NCBI GenBank assembly: GCA_963829545.1
Contig: CAWHIX010000011.1
Span: 286,775-350,774 of the forward strand
Reading direction: 5' to 3'
DNA length: 64,000 nt
DNA from: JAXGXJ01 sp963829545
Lineage (GTDB): Bacteria > Actinomycetota > Thermoleophilia > RBG-16-64-13
Position 1 is the first letter of the stretch; every line of letters begins with the position of its first letter. The notes beneath the pieces are model-generated. The model saw only the letters and a list, made by a program, of their open reading frames with translations. It was not told where the DNA came from and made no database searches. Shown here piece after piece: positions 19,322 to 27,912 of the stretch. Both the position numbers and the translations under genes were made by a program.

Positions 19322-21082
19322 ATGACGACAGAAAAGACAGTCACACTCTGGATCGACAACATCCAGGTCACGGTGCCCGAGAATACCACCATCCTCAAGG
19401 CCGCCGAGTCCATCAACATCCGCATCCCCAGCCTGTGCTATCACCCCGATCTGAGCGTGATGGGGGCCTGTCGTGTCTGCCTGGTGGAGGTGGAAGGGCA
19501 GCGCAACCCGGCGCCCGCCTGCTCCTTCCCAGTGGCGGAAGGCCTGCGCGTGACGACCTCGTCCGTTCTTCTCCGGCGCCTGCGCCGTGACGTCGTAGAA
19601 CTCATCCTCGACAACCACCCCCAGGATTGTCAGACCTGCATGCGCAACGGCACGTGCGAGCTGCAGCGGTTGGCCTACGACCTCGGGGTCTGGGTGCGTC
19701 TGTTCGAGGGGGAACGCAAGCGGTCCGAGGTCGATGTGTCCGCCCCGGTGCGCCGCAACGCCGAGAAGTGCATCCTGTGCGGCCGCTGCATCCGGGTGTG
19801 CGCCGAGGTGCAGGGAGTCAACAACCTCTCGGCGCAGAAGCGCGGCTTCCGCACGGTGGTGGCTCCGGCTCACGAACAGGACATGATCGACTCGGTCTGC
19901 ATACACTGCGGCCAGTGCTCCAACGTCTGCCCCACGGCCGCTTTCGTCGAGACCGGTTCCACCGGCCCCGTGCTGAGGGCTCTCTCCAACCCCGAACTGC
20001 ACGTGGTGGTGCAGACGGCCCCCGCCATCAGGGCCACCATCGGGGAAGGCTTCGGCTTCCGGCCGGGCACTCCCGTGGCGGGCAAACTGGTGACCGCCTT
20101 GCGTCGCGTGGGCTTCGCCAAAGTGTTCGACACCAACTTCGGGGCCGATCTCACCATCGTGGAGGAATCCACCGAGTTCATCGAGCGCCTGCGCAAGAAC
20201 GAGAAGCTTCCGCTGATCACCTCCTGTTCCCCGGGGTGGATCAACTTCATGGAGCGCTTCTATCCGGAACTCATACCCCACACGTCCACCTGCAAGTCGC
20301 CCATGAGCATGCTCTCCACCCTCCTCAAGACCTATTACGCTGGGCAATCCGGGCTCGATCCCAAGAGCATCTTCGTCGTGGCGGTGATGCCGTGCACGGC
20401 CAAGAAGTTCGAGGCCGCCCGCGCCGAGCATCTCACCCCTTGGGGCGCCCCCTACACCGACGCGGTGCTGACCACTCGGGAGCTCATCTGGCTGCTCAAG
20501 TGCTTCGGGGTCGACTTCCACAACGTCGAGGACGGCATGTTCGATTCACCCCTGGGCGTGTCATCCGGCGCAGCCGACATCTTCGGTGCGACAGGCGGAG
20601 TGATGGAAGCCGCTCTGCGGACGGCCTACGAGAAGGTCTCGGGCCAGGAATTGGAGAATCTGGTCTTCGACGAGGTACGTGGCGTCGAGGGGATCAAAGA
20701 GGCGACGATCGATCTGGCCGGGACGGCGCTCAATATCGGGGTGGCCAACGGCCTGCAGAGCGCCAAGCGACTGCTCGATCGGGTGGTAAGCGGCGAGAAG
20801 TCCTACCACCTCATCGAGATCATGGCCTGTCCGGGCGGATGCGTGGCCGGCGGCGGCCAGCCCTATCCACCGGGCGACATGCACGTGCTCGATCCCAAAC
20901 TGGCCCGCCTGCGCGCCCAGGCGCTGTACTCCATCGACGGGAGCAAGTCCCTGCGCAAGTCGCACGAGAACCCCGCCATCGAACGGCTCTACGAGCAGTT
21001 CTTGGGGGCGCCCAACAGCCACCTCTGCCACGAGCTGCTGCACACTCACTACGAGCCCAAGTACCCGAGAGGTGTGAGATGA
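19322..21082 (+). CDS. hydA: [FeFe]-hydrogenase catalytic alpha subunit (HydA)
   Basis: 586-residue catalytic subunit, probably cytoplasmic. N-terminal [2Fe-2S] domain (CX10CX2C in the CYHPDLSVMGACRVC stretch); a His/Cys [4Fe-4S] site HPQDCQTCMRNGTC; two [4Fe-4S] clusters (CILCGRCIRVC, CIHCGQCSNVCP); then the H-cluster motifs. L1 is TSCSPGW (residues 300-306), L2 MPCTAKKFE (from 356), L3 MACPGGC (501-507). In L1 the second Cys of the usual TSCCPGW, the proton-relay residue, is Ser 303. The C-terminus (CHELLHTHY) is typical. With NuoF- and NuoE-like partners this is a group A trimeric NAD-linked enzyme; whether it also bifurcates with ferredoxin is inferred from subunit make-up. Confidence 0.93.
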   Translation: MTTEKTVTLWIDNIQVTVPENTTILKAAESINIRIPSLCYHPDLSVMGACRVCLVEVEGQRNPAPACSFPVAEGLRVTTSSVLLRRLRRDVVELILDNHPQDCQTCMRNGTCELQRLAYDLGVWVRLFEGERKRSEVDVSAPVRRNAEKCILCGRCIRVCAEVQGVNNLSAQKRGFRTVVAPAHEQDMIDSVCIHCGQCSNVCPTAAFVETGSTGPVLRALSNPELHVVVQTAPAIRATIGEGFGFRPGTPVAGKLVTALRRVGFAKVFDTNFGADLTIVEESTEFIERLRKNEKLPLITSCSPGWINFMERFYPELIPHTSTCKSPMSMLSTLLKTYYAGQSGLDPKSIFVVAVMPCTAKKFEAARAEHLTPWGAPYTDAVLTTRELIWLLKCFGVDFHNVEDGMFDSPLGVSSGAADIFGATGGVMEAALRTAYEKVSGQELENLVFDEVRGVEGIKEATIDLAGTALNIGVANGLQSAKRLLDRVVSGEKSYHLIEIMACPGGCVAGGGQPYPPGDMHVLDPKLARLRAQALYSIDGSKSLRKSHENPAIERLYEQFLGAPNSHLCHELLHTHYEPKYPRGVR

Positions 21083-21670
21083 CTCCCGAGTCGTGCGGAA
21101 TGGCCACCGAACTGCTCATCGCCGAACAGGAGAAAGCCCGGGCCGTCCTTCCGGAGCATGTGGTCGTGTACGTAGAGCACTGTTGCGGGACGGAGCATCC
21201 CCACAGCTACCTCATCCCCGTGCTGCACAAGGTGCAGGATCACTTCGGCTACCTGGCCCAGGAGCACATGGACGCAGTCTCCACGCTCATGCAGATCCCG
21301 GCGGCCAAGGTCACGGGGGTGGCGAGCTTCTACCACTACTTCACTTTCACTCCTCGCGGCGAGCACCAGATCTCGCTCTGCATGGGGACCGCTTGCTTCG
21401 TGAAGGGGGCGGGGGAGGTCTCTGGACAAACTGAAGGATCTGCTCGGCATAGAGGTCGGAGAGACGACGCCCGACGGTCTCTTCTCCATCGACGTGGCCC
21501 GCTGTGTGGGCGCCTGCGCGCTCGCGCCGGTGATGATCGTCGACGAGAAGGTGTTCGCCGGGGTCAAGCCCGCCCAGGTGGCCAAGATCTTGGGCCAATA
21601 CGGTTATGTCCGCAGGCCGGCGAAGGCGGGGGCGGCGGCGGGGAAGGCCGCGGCGGCAAGCTGCAGCTAG
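21079..21670 (+). CDS. hydC: [FeFe]-hydrogenase gamma subunit (NuoE-like, HydC; one frame break)
   Basis: Thioredoxin-like [2Fe-2S] subunit of the trimeric hydrogenase. The ATG overlaps the hydA stop (ATGA). The NuoE fold shows VLHKVQDHFGYLAQEHMDAV and KVTGVASFYHYF. Cluster ligands are CMGTAC (CX4C) and CVGAC (CX3C). The frame gains a base near 21415, within a G-rich run, and continues LDKLKDLLGIEVGETTPDG to a stop at 21670. Expected length is ~197 residues including an Ala/Lys/Gly-rich tail. Completes hydB-hydA-hydC. Confidence 0.9.
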
Positions 21671-21677
21671 GCCGACG

Positions 21678-21719
21678 GCCGGGGGGCGGGCGCTCTCGCG
21701 AGAGCGCCCGCCCCCCGGC
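21678..21719. terminator. Perfect 42-base palindrome between hydC and rubrerythrin
   Basis: Bases 21678-21719 form an uninterrupted inverted repeat centred at TCG|CGA between two convergent genes. Predicted two-way terminator with an exceptionally long GC stem and no T-run. Confidence 0.8.
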
Positions 21720-21742
21720 TCATGTCCAGACCCGCCTTCTCG

Positions 21743-22294
21743 TCAACTCGCGTAGGCGACGAACTTCTCCTTGAGAGCGTTGCACACCGGGCAGCGGTCG
21801 GGGGCCTCGCCCTCGAGCGTATATCCGCAGACTTCACAGACCTGCACGGGACCCAGCTCGACATCCTGGCCGCCATCGACCGCTTGCTTCGCCTTTTCGA
21901 AGAGCGCCTTGTGCATCTTCTCCGTCTCGTACGACCACTGGAAACTGCGATAGGCGCCCTTCTCCGCCTGCATCTCGGCGATGGCCATGAAGGCCGGGTA
22001 CATCTCCTCGATCTCGTACGACTCTCCGGCGACGGCCAGACCCAGGTTCTTCAGCGTGTCACCAGGCCCGAAGGCGCCCATGCTGCCGGCCACCCGGCCA
22101 TCGTCCAGATGGCGGAGTTCCTTGTAGTGATCGCCCGCATGGATGTACTCGGCGTCGGCGATGGCCAGGAAGAGCCTGGCGACGTTCGGGTAGCCGTCCT
22201 TGTCGGCCTGCCGCGCGAAGATGCGATAGCGCATGTGAGCCATGCACTCCCCACCGAAGGCGTTGATCATGTTCTGCTCCGTCGTAGCTCTCAC
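21743..22294 (-). CDS. Rubrerythrin
   Basis: 183-residue peroxide-scavenging diiron protein of anaerobes. The ferritin-like domain holds the diiron ligands in FGGECMAHMRYRIFA, ADAEYIHAGDHY and the later EMQAEKGAYRSF region. The C-terminal rubredoxin-like domain reads CEVCGYTLEG and CPVCNALKEKF (two CxxC pairs). It protects oxygen-sensitive enzymes such as the adjacent hydrogenase and the AORs. Monocistronic, convergent with hydC. Confidence 0.93.
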   Translation of the reverse strand: MRATTEQNMINAFGGECMAHMRYRIFARQADKDGYPNVARLFLAIADAEYIHAGDHYKELRHLDDGRVAGSMGAFGPGDTLKNLGLAVAGESYEIEEMYPAFMAIAEMQAEKGAYRSFQWSYETEKMHKALFEKAKQAVDGGQDVELGPVQVCEVCGYTLEGEAPDRCPVCNALKEKFVAYAS

Positions 22295-22511
22295 GCCGTT
22301 CTCCTCCTATTGTCTGCTCTCCTCTCGACCCACCTCCACGATGTATTCCCAAATGAAGAAGCTTTGAACGTCATCGAGAGTGCAAGGCGTGGGCCGTCTG
22401 GGCGTCTGCTCTTTCGCGGGAGGCGGCGCTTTCTGCGTCCCGCTTTCGCTCGCGCCGATCGCGTTGGTGCTGCGAAGCGTCCTTCTTCAGCAGCCTGTTA
22501 AACTGCGGCCC

Positions 22512-23195
22512 ATGGATGAGGTGCAGGCGGTGGTCTTCGATATGGACGGCGTGCTCCTGGACTCGGGAGAGATCTGGGAGCGCATCATCACGGAGCTTTT
22601 CGCCGACTGTCGCGTGGCCTGGGACGATTTCGACCAGGATGCCTTCGCCGGCGGCGACAACTCGCAACAGTGGGCTTCGTACCTCAGGCGCGTGGTGGGG
22701 CTTCCCCTCGAAGAGGAGGAGATCATCTCCAGGGTGGTGGCGGCCCTCCTGTGCGCCTATGAGAAGGACCTGCCGCTGCTCCCCGGGGCAATGGAGGCGG
22801 TGGCCCGTTTGGCTCGTGAATATCCTCTGGGCCTGGCCAGTTCTTCGCCGCACCCCGTTATCGCCTTCGTACTGGAGCGGTCGGGACTCGACAGGTACCT
22901 TACGGCCTGGGTCTCTTCGGACGAGGTGCCGCGCGGCAAGCCGGCGCCCGATGTCTACTTGGAAGCCTGCAGGAGGCTGGCTGCGCAGCCGGACCGCTGC
23001 GTGGCTGTGGAAGACTCGCGTTTTGGCATTCGTGCGGCCAACGCGGCGCGTCTCAAGGTGATCGCCATCCCGAACCAACTGCTGCCGCTGGATACCGAGG
23101 TCCTTGGCCTGGTCGACGAGACCCTCGAGTCGATCGAGTGGCTTTCCCCGGAAGCGGTTAGGCAGACCATGGCGGGTCGACCTACGTTGCCTTGA
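22512..23195 (+). CDS. HAD-superfamily phosphatase (beta-phosphoglucomutase/phosphoglycolate phosphatase-like)
   Basis: 227-residue haloacid-dehalogenase-fold hydrolase. ATG 22512 starts MDEVQAVVFDMDGVLLDS, placing motif I (DMDGV) at the N-terminus as expected. Motif II is SSSPHP, the Lys of motif III lies in RGKPAPDVY, and motif IV is VEDSRFGI. A helical cap sits between motifs I and II (residues ~17-85). Substrate is probably a small sugar phosphate or phosphoglycolate. No neighbouring pathway genes help. Confidence 0.85.
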   Translation: MDEVQAVVFDMDGVLLDSGEIWERIITELFADCRVAWDDFDQDAFAGGDNSQQWASYLRRVVGLPLEEEEIISRVVAALLCAYEKDLPLLPGAMEAVARLAREYPLGLASSSPHPVIAFVLERSGLDRYLTAWVSSDEVPRGKPAPDVYLEACRRLAAQPDRCVAVEDSRFGIRAANAARLKVIAIPNQLLPLDTEVLGLVDETLESIEWLSPEAVRQTMAGRPTLP

Positions 23196-23230
23196 CTCTC
23201 GAACGGCAATACGACCAGAAAGGGCGTGTC

Positions 23231-24061
23231 ATGACGGAACCGGCTGCTCACGATCGTCGAAGCTTCAAGGACCAGGGCGCCCAGTTTCTGCGCTCGCAGA
23301 ACGCAGAGAGCGAGTTCGACTACGCGGCCAACCGGCCTCCTCACTCCCGACGTCTGGCGGGCCGCACCGTCACCGTCGCCCTTCGCGACTCGTCCCTGCG
23401 CTTCCGTCACATGTTCGACGAGCAGGGGATGAGAGGCGAAGTGCTCGAGGGCCCGGACAAGGGGAAGATCGTCCTGGCGCCGTACGAAGCCTTCGAGATG
23501 GCGCCGGAGGTCTTCTTCGTCTCCTTCCTGTCGGGAGAGGACCACTCTGTGGCCATGGCCCTCGATCTGCAAGGCGGCGGTGCGACCATGGTCACGGGTG
23601 AGATGACCGAAGGGGGCATAGTCTCCCGAGTGGCGGCGGGTCGCATCGAGGAGGTCGCGGACGAGACGACGGTCGTCTACCACCGGCCCTACTCGCTGGG
23701 TGGCACCCGCTTCCGCCAGGTCTACGCCGACAACGTGGTCTACGAGCATATCTATCTCACCGGGGTCTACGAGACCTGGCTCGGCGTCAAAGGACCACAG
23801 GCCGGGCAGGCCGATACCGAGGAGTACCACGCCTACAAGGTCGCCGACGGGGTCTATCTGCTGTACTGGAACGAGGGTATCCTCACAGCGCAGATGACCT
23901 TCATGTTCAACTTCTTCGAGGGCAGATCGGTCGCGGAACTCTTCGCGCGCACGGCCGGGGAACGGGTGCACAGCACCATCGGCGCCTACACGCACCTCAT
24001 CCACACCAAATTGCCCGAGCTACCCAACGTCACTCGGCTCGACATGTACGCCGGAGAGTGA
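23231..24061 (+). CDS. MoaF-like two-domain (calycin-fold) protein
   Basis: 276-residue soluble protein beginning MTEPAAHDRRSF. Two similar halves, one with LAGRTVTVALRDSSLRFRHMF and one with QVYADNVVYEHIYLTG followed by DGVYLLYWNEG, resemble MoaF and related lipocalin-like proteins. MoaF occurs near molybdenum-enzyme genes but its biochemical role is not settled. Its presence in a region with three AORs is suggestive. The assignment rests on recalled family pattern rather than a catalytic motif. It lies 35 bases after the HAD gene and may share its transcript. Confidence 0.6.
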   Translation: MTEPAAHDRRSFKDQGAQFLRSQNAESEFDYAANRPPHSRRLAGRTVTVALRDSSLRFRHMFDEQGMRGEVLEGPDKGKIVLAPYEAFEMAPEVFFVSFLSGEDHSVAMALDLQGGGATMVTGEMTEGGIVSRVAAGRIEEVADETTVVYHRPYSLGGTRFRQVYADNVVYEHIYLTGVYETWLGVKGPQAGQADTEEYHAYKVADGVYLLYWNEGILTAQMTFMFNFFEGRSVAELFARTAGERVHSTIGAYTHLIHTKLPELPNVTRLDMYAGE

Positions 24062-24103
24062 TGCGCCCGCTCGGCATGACGCCGGGGAATCTGGCCCGCT
24101 TTC

Positions 24104-24144
24104 TTGACGGGAGACCCATAATCGTGGTCTAGTCTTCTTAGACC
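24104..24144 (+). promoter_or_regulatory. Candidate promoter overlapped by an inverted repeat
   Basis: TTGACG at 24104-24109 is followed 18 bases later by TCTAGT. An inverted repeat GGTCTA (24126-24131)/TAGACC (24139-24144) with a 7-base loop covers the -10 position. It precedes the beta-propeller gene by 65 bases and could be an operator or a short leader hairpin. Confidence 0.35.
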
Positions 24145-24208
24145 TCCAGGGAGGCATGCCCTTCCTGCCGAGGTGACAGTCGGAGCCGTCGGGCGCGAGG
24201 GGGGAGCA

Positions 24209-26080
24209 ATGAGTCCTCGCAATCGGGTCCGTGCCGCCATCGTGGCTCTGGGGTTTGCCGCGGCTGTCGTTGGCTGCCTCATCCCTGGCACCGGTGCCTT
24301 CGCCACCGACAAGAGCGAACTGCAGCGGCGCCTCGCTCTTCCGCCGTTCGCCTACGTAGCCGAGCACGACACCGACACGGCCAAGATCCAGCAGGGTCAG
24401 ATCGTCGATACCGGCGCCGCCGCCTTCATCGACTCGGCTACGGACAGCCTGGTCGCCCGGCCCACGTTCGGGGCCAACCCGCAGGGGGTGGCAGTGGCCC
24501 CCGACGGCAGCAAGATCTACCTCACCGACGCGTACCAACCGGTCCTCCACGTCTTGGACGCCGAGAGCAAGGCGGAGATAGCCAGCATCCCGCTGCCCGG
24601 CGTAGAGCCACACGATGTGAACGCCTTCAGTAGGGCCCTACAGAACCTGGACACCAAGTTCTCCCACGATCTGTGGCGGTCCTGCGCCACCGGTGTGGCC
24701 TGCACTCCCGACGGGACCATGGTGCTGGTGTGCTCGAGTGCCGGGCTGCAGGTGGTGGATGCGGCGACCAACAAGGTGGTGCGCACGTTGCCGGATCTCT
24801 TCGGAGGAGCGCTCGCGGTGAGCTTCGACGGCACGCGGGCCTACGTCGCGGCCGATGACTTCGACCAGCTTCCCGATCGCACCTACTTCGAGTGGTTGCG
24901 GACCTGGTTCGAGGCGGAAGACAACCGCCTGGTATGCCTCGACCTGCGCACCTGGGAGGTGGTCGCAGAGATCCGCACGGCGGTGGTAGCGAGCGTGGCC
25001 GTCAAACCGGACGACTCGCAGGTGTTCTTCAGCGAGACCTACAAGGAGCGGGTGAGGGTCGTCGACGCGCTGACCCTGGCCGACCTCTGGGACGTGAGCA
25101 CCGAGCCGTCATACTCCGTCGGCATAGGCTTCCTGCCCAGCGGGGAGAAGGCCTACGTCGTGTGCAGTGCCGAAAGCATTCTTGAGGATTTCGAGGACAT
25201 GATGAGCGGAAAGGCCGTCCCCACGATCCCCAAGGCGCAGGACTTCTTCTGCGCAGTCATCGACACCGCCGCTGAGGAAATCGTCAAGAGGATCCCTCTC
25301 GAGGCCTACTGACCACGCGAGATCGCCGTCCGGTCGGACGGCAAGAAAGCATATCTGACAGGCGGACCCATCCGGCACGCTGTGGTCATCGACACCGTGG
25401 CCGACGTCGTTCTGGGTGACGTGGGCAAGGAGATCATGAACACGGCCGGGGTGGCCGTACGCCCCTTCTGGTGGTCGACCGAGTGTCTGGAAGTGCTCGG
25501 GTTGGCCACCGGGGGTGACAGCGACGCGGAAGATGCAGGCGAGGGTTCGAGTAGCACGACGTTGAGCGATGGCGCGGGCAGTCAAGGAGAGGCCGGCGGA
25601 ACGGGTAGCGGTGGCTCCCAAGTCGGCGGCTCTGAGGCGGGTGGTTCCGAGGAGAGCGGTGGCGGCGAGACGGTTGCCGAGGATAAAGATGGCGGCCAAT
25701 CCGTCGAGAGCGAGGATGTCTCCGCCCAGGCCACCAGCCTAACCGCCGGTTGGATCGCGCTGATCGTGATACTGGGGGTCGTGGCGGTGGCGGCGCTCGC
25801 CGCGCTGGCCGTCCTGCTCAGCCGGGGCCGGCGCGGACCCGAGCCTCCGGCAAATGGAGATATGGGCGGAGCGGCCCCTGTCGGGGCCGCTCCGGACGTG
25901 CCTGTCGCCTCTCCTGCCGCGCTGGCCGTGCCTGCTGCGGCGGCCGCACCGGCCACGGCAACCGTCGCGGCTGCGCCCCAGGCGGTCGCGGCGACCGAAC
26001 GGGCCGTCTTCTGCTCGCAATGCGGACGGTCTCTGGAGGCCGACGCGAAGTTCTGCCCCGGCTGCGGCCGGCAGCTCTAG
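24209..26080 (+). CDS. Secreted/anchored YncE-like beta-propeller protein with TM helix and C-terminal zinc ribbon (in-frame TGA at 25310)
   Basis: ATG 24209 follows GGGGGAGC. A signal sequence (RAAIVALGFAAAVVGC) leads into a seven-bladed propeller-like region with YVTN/YncE-type repeats (GVAVAPDGSKIYLTDA, GVACTPDGTMVLVCSS, SVAVKPDDSQVFFSE). At codon 368 a TGA interrupts the frame, but the same frame continues with PREIAVRSDGKKAYLTGG, a normal propeller blade. Then come a Gly/Ser-rich linker, one TM helix (GWIALIVILGVVAVAALAAL), an Ala-rich stretch, and a zinc ribbon (FCSQCGRSLEADAKFCPGCG). The layout suggests an outside propeller and an inside ribbon. The TGA may be a base error, a real disruption, or readthrough. 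Function unknown. Confidence 0.75.
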
Positions 26081-26095
26081 TCCGCCGCGCGCAGG

Positions 26096-26371
26096 CTACG
26101 CCCCACCCTCCCAGTACGCCTCCGCCTCCTTCTCCATCTCGTAGAGGCGGTCGTAGTAGTCGGGAAACTCGTTCAGATGGGCCAAGGCGATCTTGCCGGT
26201 CGCCAAAGGATCGTCGTTAGTAACGTTCGTGGCCGCAGCGACGACTCCGTGCTCCAGTTCCACATCCAGGCCCCGCCGGAACTGGTCGACGTCGAAAGCC
26301 TTCCAGTCGATCCCCAACCGGCAGCCGATCTCGGCCGCTTCCTCCGCCGTGAAGTGACTCTCCCCACTCAT
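26096..26371 (-). CDS. Small conserved protein, DUF5661-like
   Basis: 91-residue protein without signal or TM segment. It has the features I associate with DUF5661: an N-terminal FTAEEAAEIGCRLGIDW, a central FRRGLDVELEHG, then NVTNDDPLATGKIALAHL and FPDYYDRLYEMEKEA. Function not established. It is convergent with the propeller gene (15-base gap) and upstream of nothing obvious in its own direction. Confidence 0.7.
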   Translation of the reverse strand: MSGESHFTAEEAAEIGCRLGIDWKAFDVDQFRRGLDVELEHGVVAAATNVTNDDPLATGKIALAHLNEFPDYYDRLYEMEKEAEAYWEGGA

Positions 26372-26472
26372 ACGCCTCTCCTTTTCCGACCCTCACACAG
26401 CGACGTTGCAGGCCATCCGCCCGCAGCATGTTCTCCCCCCGGTCGGTTTCTATCCTCGGGCATCGAAATCGC

Positions 26473-26676
26473 CTAGATCTTGCCTTCCTCCACCAGGCGG
26501 ACGAAGTGCGAGAACGAGCGGTCGTACGTTCGTTCAGCGTCTGCGGGGAAGGCACACGCGGGCAACTCCCGGCTCCTGAGATGAAAGGCCAGGCAGTCGC
26601 AGCACACTCCTTTGCGCGAGCAGCTTGGGTAGCTGCAATTGCATCTGTTGAGATTGGCGTCCTTCTTACATTCCAT
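26473..26676 (-). CDS. Small Cys-rich protein, DUF6485-like
   Basis: 67-residue protein with seven Cys, six of them in CNCSYPSCSRKGVCCDC plus a later Cys in PACAFPAD, and a conserved ERTYDRS tail. The Cys pattern suggests a small metal- or cluster-binding protein. It resembles DUF6485 family members found in anaerobes. Role unknown. Lies 63 bases from the LysR stop and may be co-transcribed with it and with the DUF5661-like gene. Confidence 0.7.
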   Translation of the reverse strand: MECKKDANLNRCNCSYPSCSRKGVCCDCLAFHLRSRELPACAFPADAERTYDRSFSHFVRLVEEGKI

Positions 26677-26739
26677 GGGCGTTCACTTCCCCTTGTCGGA
26701 TCTTCGAGGCGGCCGTCCCAGGCTTTTGAGGCTGGAAAT

Positions 26740-27672
26740 CTACGCGCAGCCGGGGGGCCGCATCCCCGGGGGAGCATCGGTCTTGCCGGCTACGCCCGTG
26801 CGTACGCTCTCACGCACGTGGGAGAGGAGGGCGCGCGCAGCCGCCGAAAGCGGGTGTTCGCGGGAGTAGATGAGGTTCAGATCTCGAGTGAGCCTCTCCT
26901 CCAGGGGGACGACCACCAATTCCTCGAGCGTGATGGGCGTCAGGAAGGTCCTGGGCATGAGGGCCACCCCGAGTCCCTCACGCATCAGCGCCTTCGCCAG
27001 TTCGGGGTAATTGGCGCGATATCGCACCCGCGGCTCAAAACCGGCCTGTCTGCAGGCGTCGGTGAGCAGGTTGGACATGTTGAGCGAGTATCCGGGCAGA
27101 AGGATGGACTCGTCCGCCAAGTCGCGCAAGGCCACAGTGGGACGCGAAATCAGCCGGTGGTTCGCGGGGACCACCACGAAGATCTCCTCGGTCAGGAGAT
27201 GCACCACGGCTGCACGTGTAGAGCCCCAAGCCGTGATGACCGCGCAGTCGAGTTCGCCGTTCAGCACCGCATCCTCCAGGAGGGCGTCTTCCATCTCCAC
27301 CAGGTCGAGTTGCACCCGCGGGAAGGCCTTGATGAAGGGCGCCAGGATAGGCGAAAGCAGGTGGGCGAACACCGTCCCTGTGGAGCCGAGACTCACCCGG
27401 CTCGCCGTCATGCCGGCGTGTTCCTTGATAAGGCGGGCGGCATCGTCGGCCCGGGCCACGATGGTCTTGGCAAGGGGGAGCAGCAACTTCCCGTCTGCCG
27501 TCGTCTCCACCCGACGGCCATAGCGTTCGAAGAGCGGTACCCCCAGCTCTTTCTCCAGACGGGCTATCTGGCGACTGATGGCCGGTTGCGAGAGGTGGAC
27601 GAGGTTGGCCGCCCGGGTGAAGCTGCGCACCTGGGCCACGGCAAGGAAGGATCTGAGCTGGTCGAGTTCCAT
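26740..27672 (-). CDS. LysR-family transcriptional regulator
   Basis: 310-residue LTTR. ATG at 27672 encodes MELDQLRSFLAVAQVRSF, the normal LysR start; an in-frame ATG at 27705 would add eleven residues and overlap the promoter. The helix-turn-helix reads FTRAANLVHLSQPAISRQI, then LEKELGVPLFER. The effector domain follows (VSLGSTGTVFAHLLSPIL, LDCAVITAWGS, GVALMPRTFL). Divergent from AOR-2, the classic LysR arrangement, so it probably controls the AOR-2-MoaD-alcohol dehydrogenase operon. Confidence 0.9.
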   Translation of the reverse strand: MELDQLRSFLAVAQVRSFTRAANLVHLSQPAISRQIARLEKELGVPLFERYGRRVETTADGKLLLPLAKTIVARADDAARLIKEHAGMTASRVSLGSTGTVFAHLLSPILAPFIKAFPRVQLDLVEMEDALLEDAVLNGELDCAVITAWGSTRAAVVHLLTEEIFVVVPANHRLISRPTVALRDLADESILLPGYSLNMSNLLTDACRQAGFEPRVRYRANYPELAKALMREGLGVALMPRTFLTPITLEELVVVPLEERLTRDLNLIYSREHPLSAAARALLSHVRESVRTGVAGKTDAPPGMRPPGCA

Positions 27673-27681
27673 CAATGCATA

Positions 27682-27709
27682 ATTGTAATGGGAGAAGCCG
27701 CTCATGCAA
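27682..27709 (-). promoter_or_regulatory. Candidate promoter for lysR, giving a near-leaderless transcript
   Basis: On the minus strand TTGCAT (27709-27704) and TACAAT (27687-27682) are 16 bases apart. The TACAAT ends only nine bases before the ATG at 27672, and there is no Shine-Dalgarno sequence. This fits a leaderless mRNA and supports the shorter LysR start. Confidence 0.4.
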
Positions 27710-27912
27710 AGGCCGAGGTCGAGTCTGGGCGGTCATGGCCAAGGCTATAGTGAAGCGACCGGTCGGCAGGGTACACTTGAGTCGCCTGCCAGTAAGGCCT
27801 CGGGGGAGGGCGGCGGCACGCGATCATCCCGGCCGCAGCGCGGTGCGCGGCGGCTCAGGAACCACGAAGGCTCGCCCGCGATACCGGGCAGGGCCGCAAA
27901 GCAGGAAGTGAG

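Noticed and set aside
18005..20521. An 838-codon open frame on the minus strand
   Set aside because: It lies entirely antisense to hydB and hydA, which have complete sets of family motifs. Long antisense frames are expected at this GC content, and its translation is His/Gly/Val-rich with no recognisable domain.
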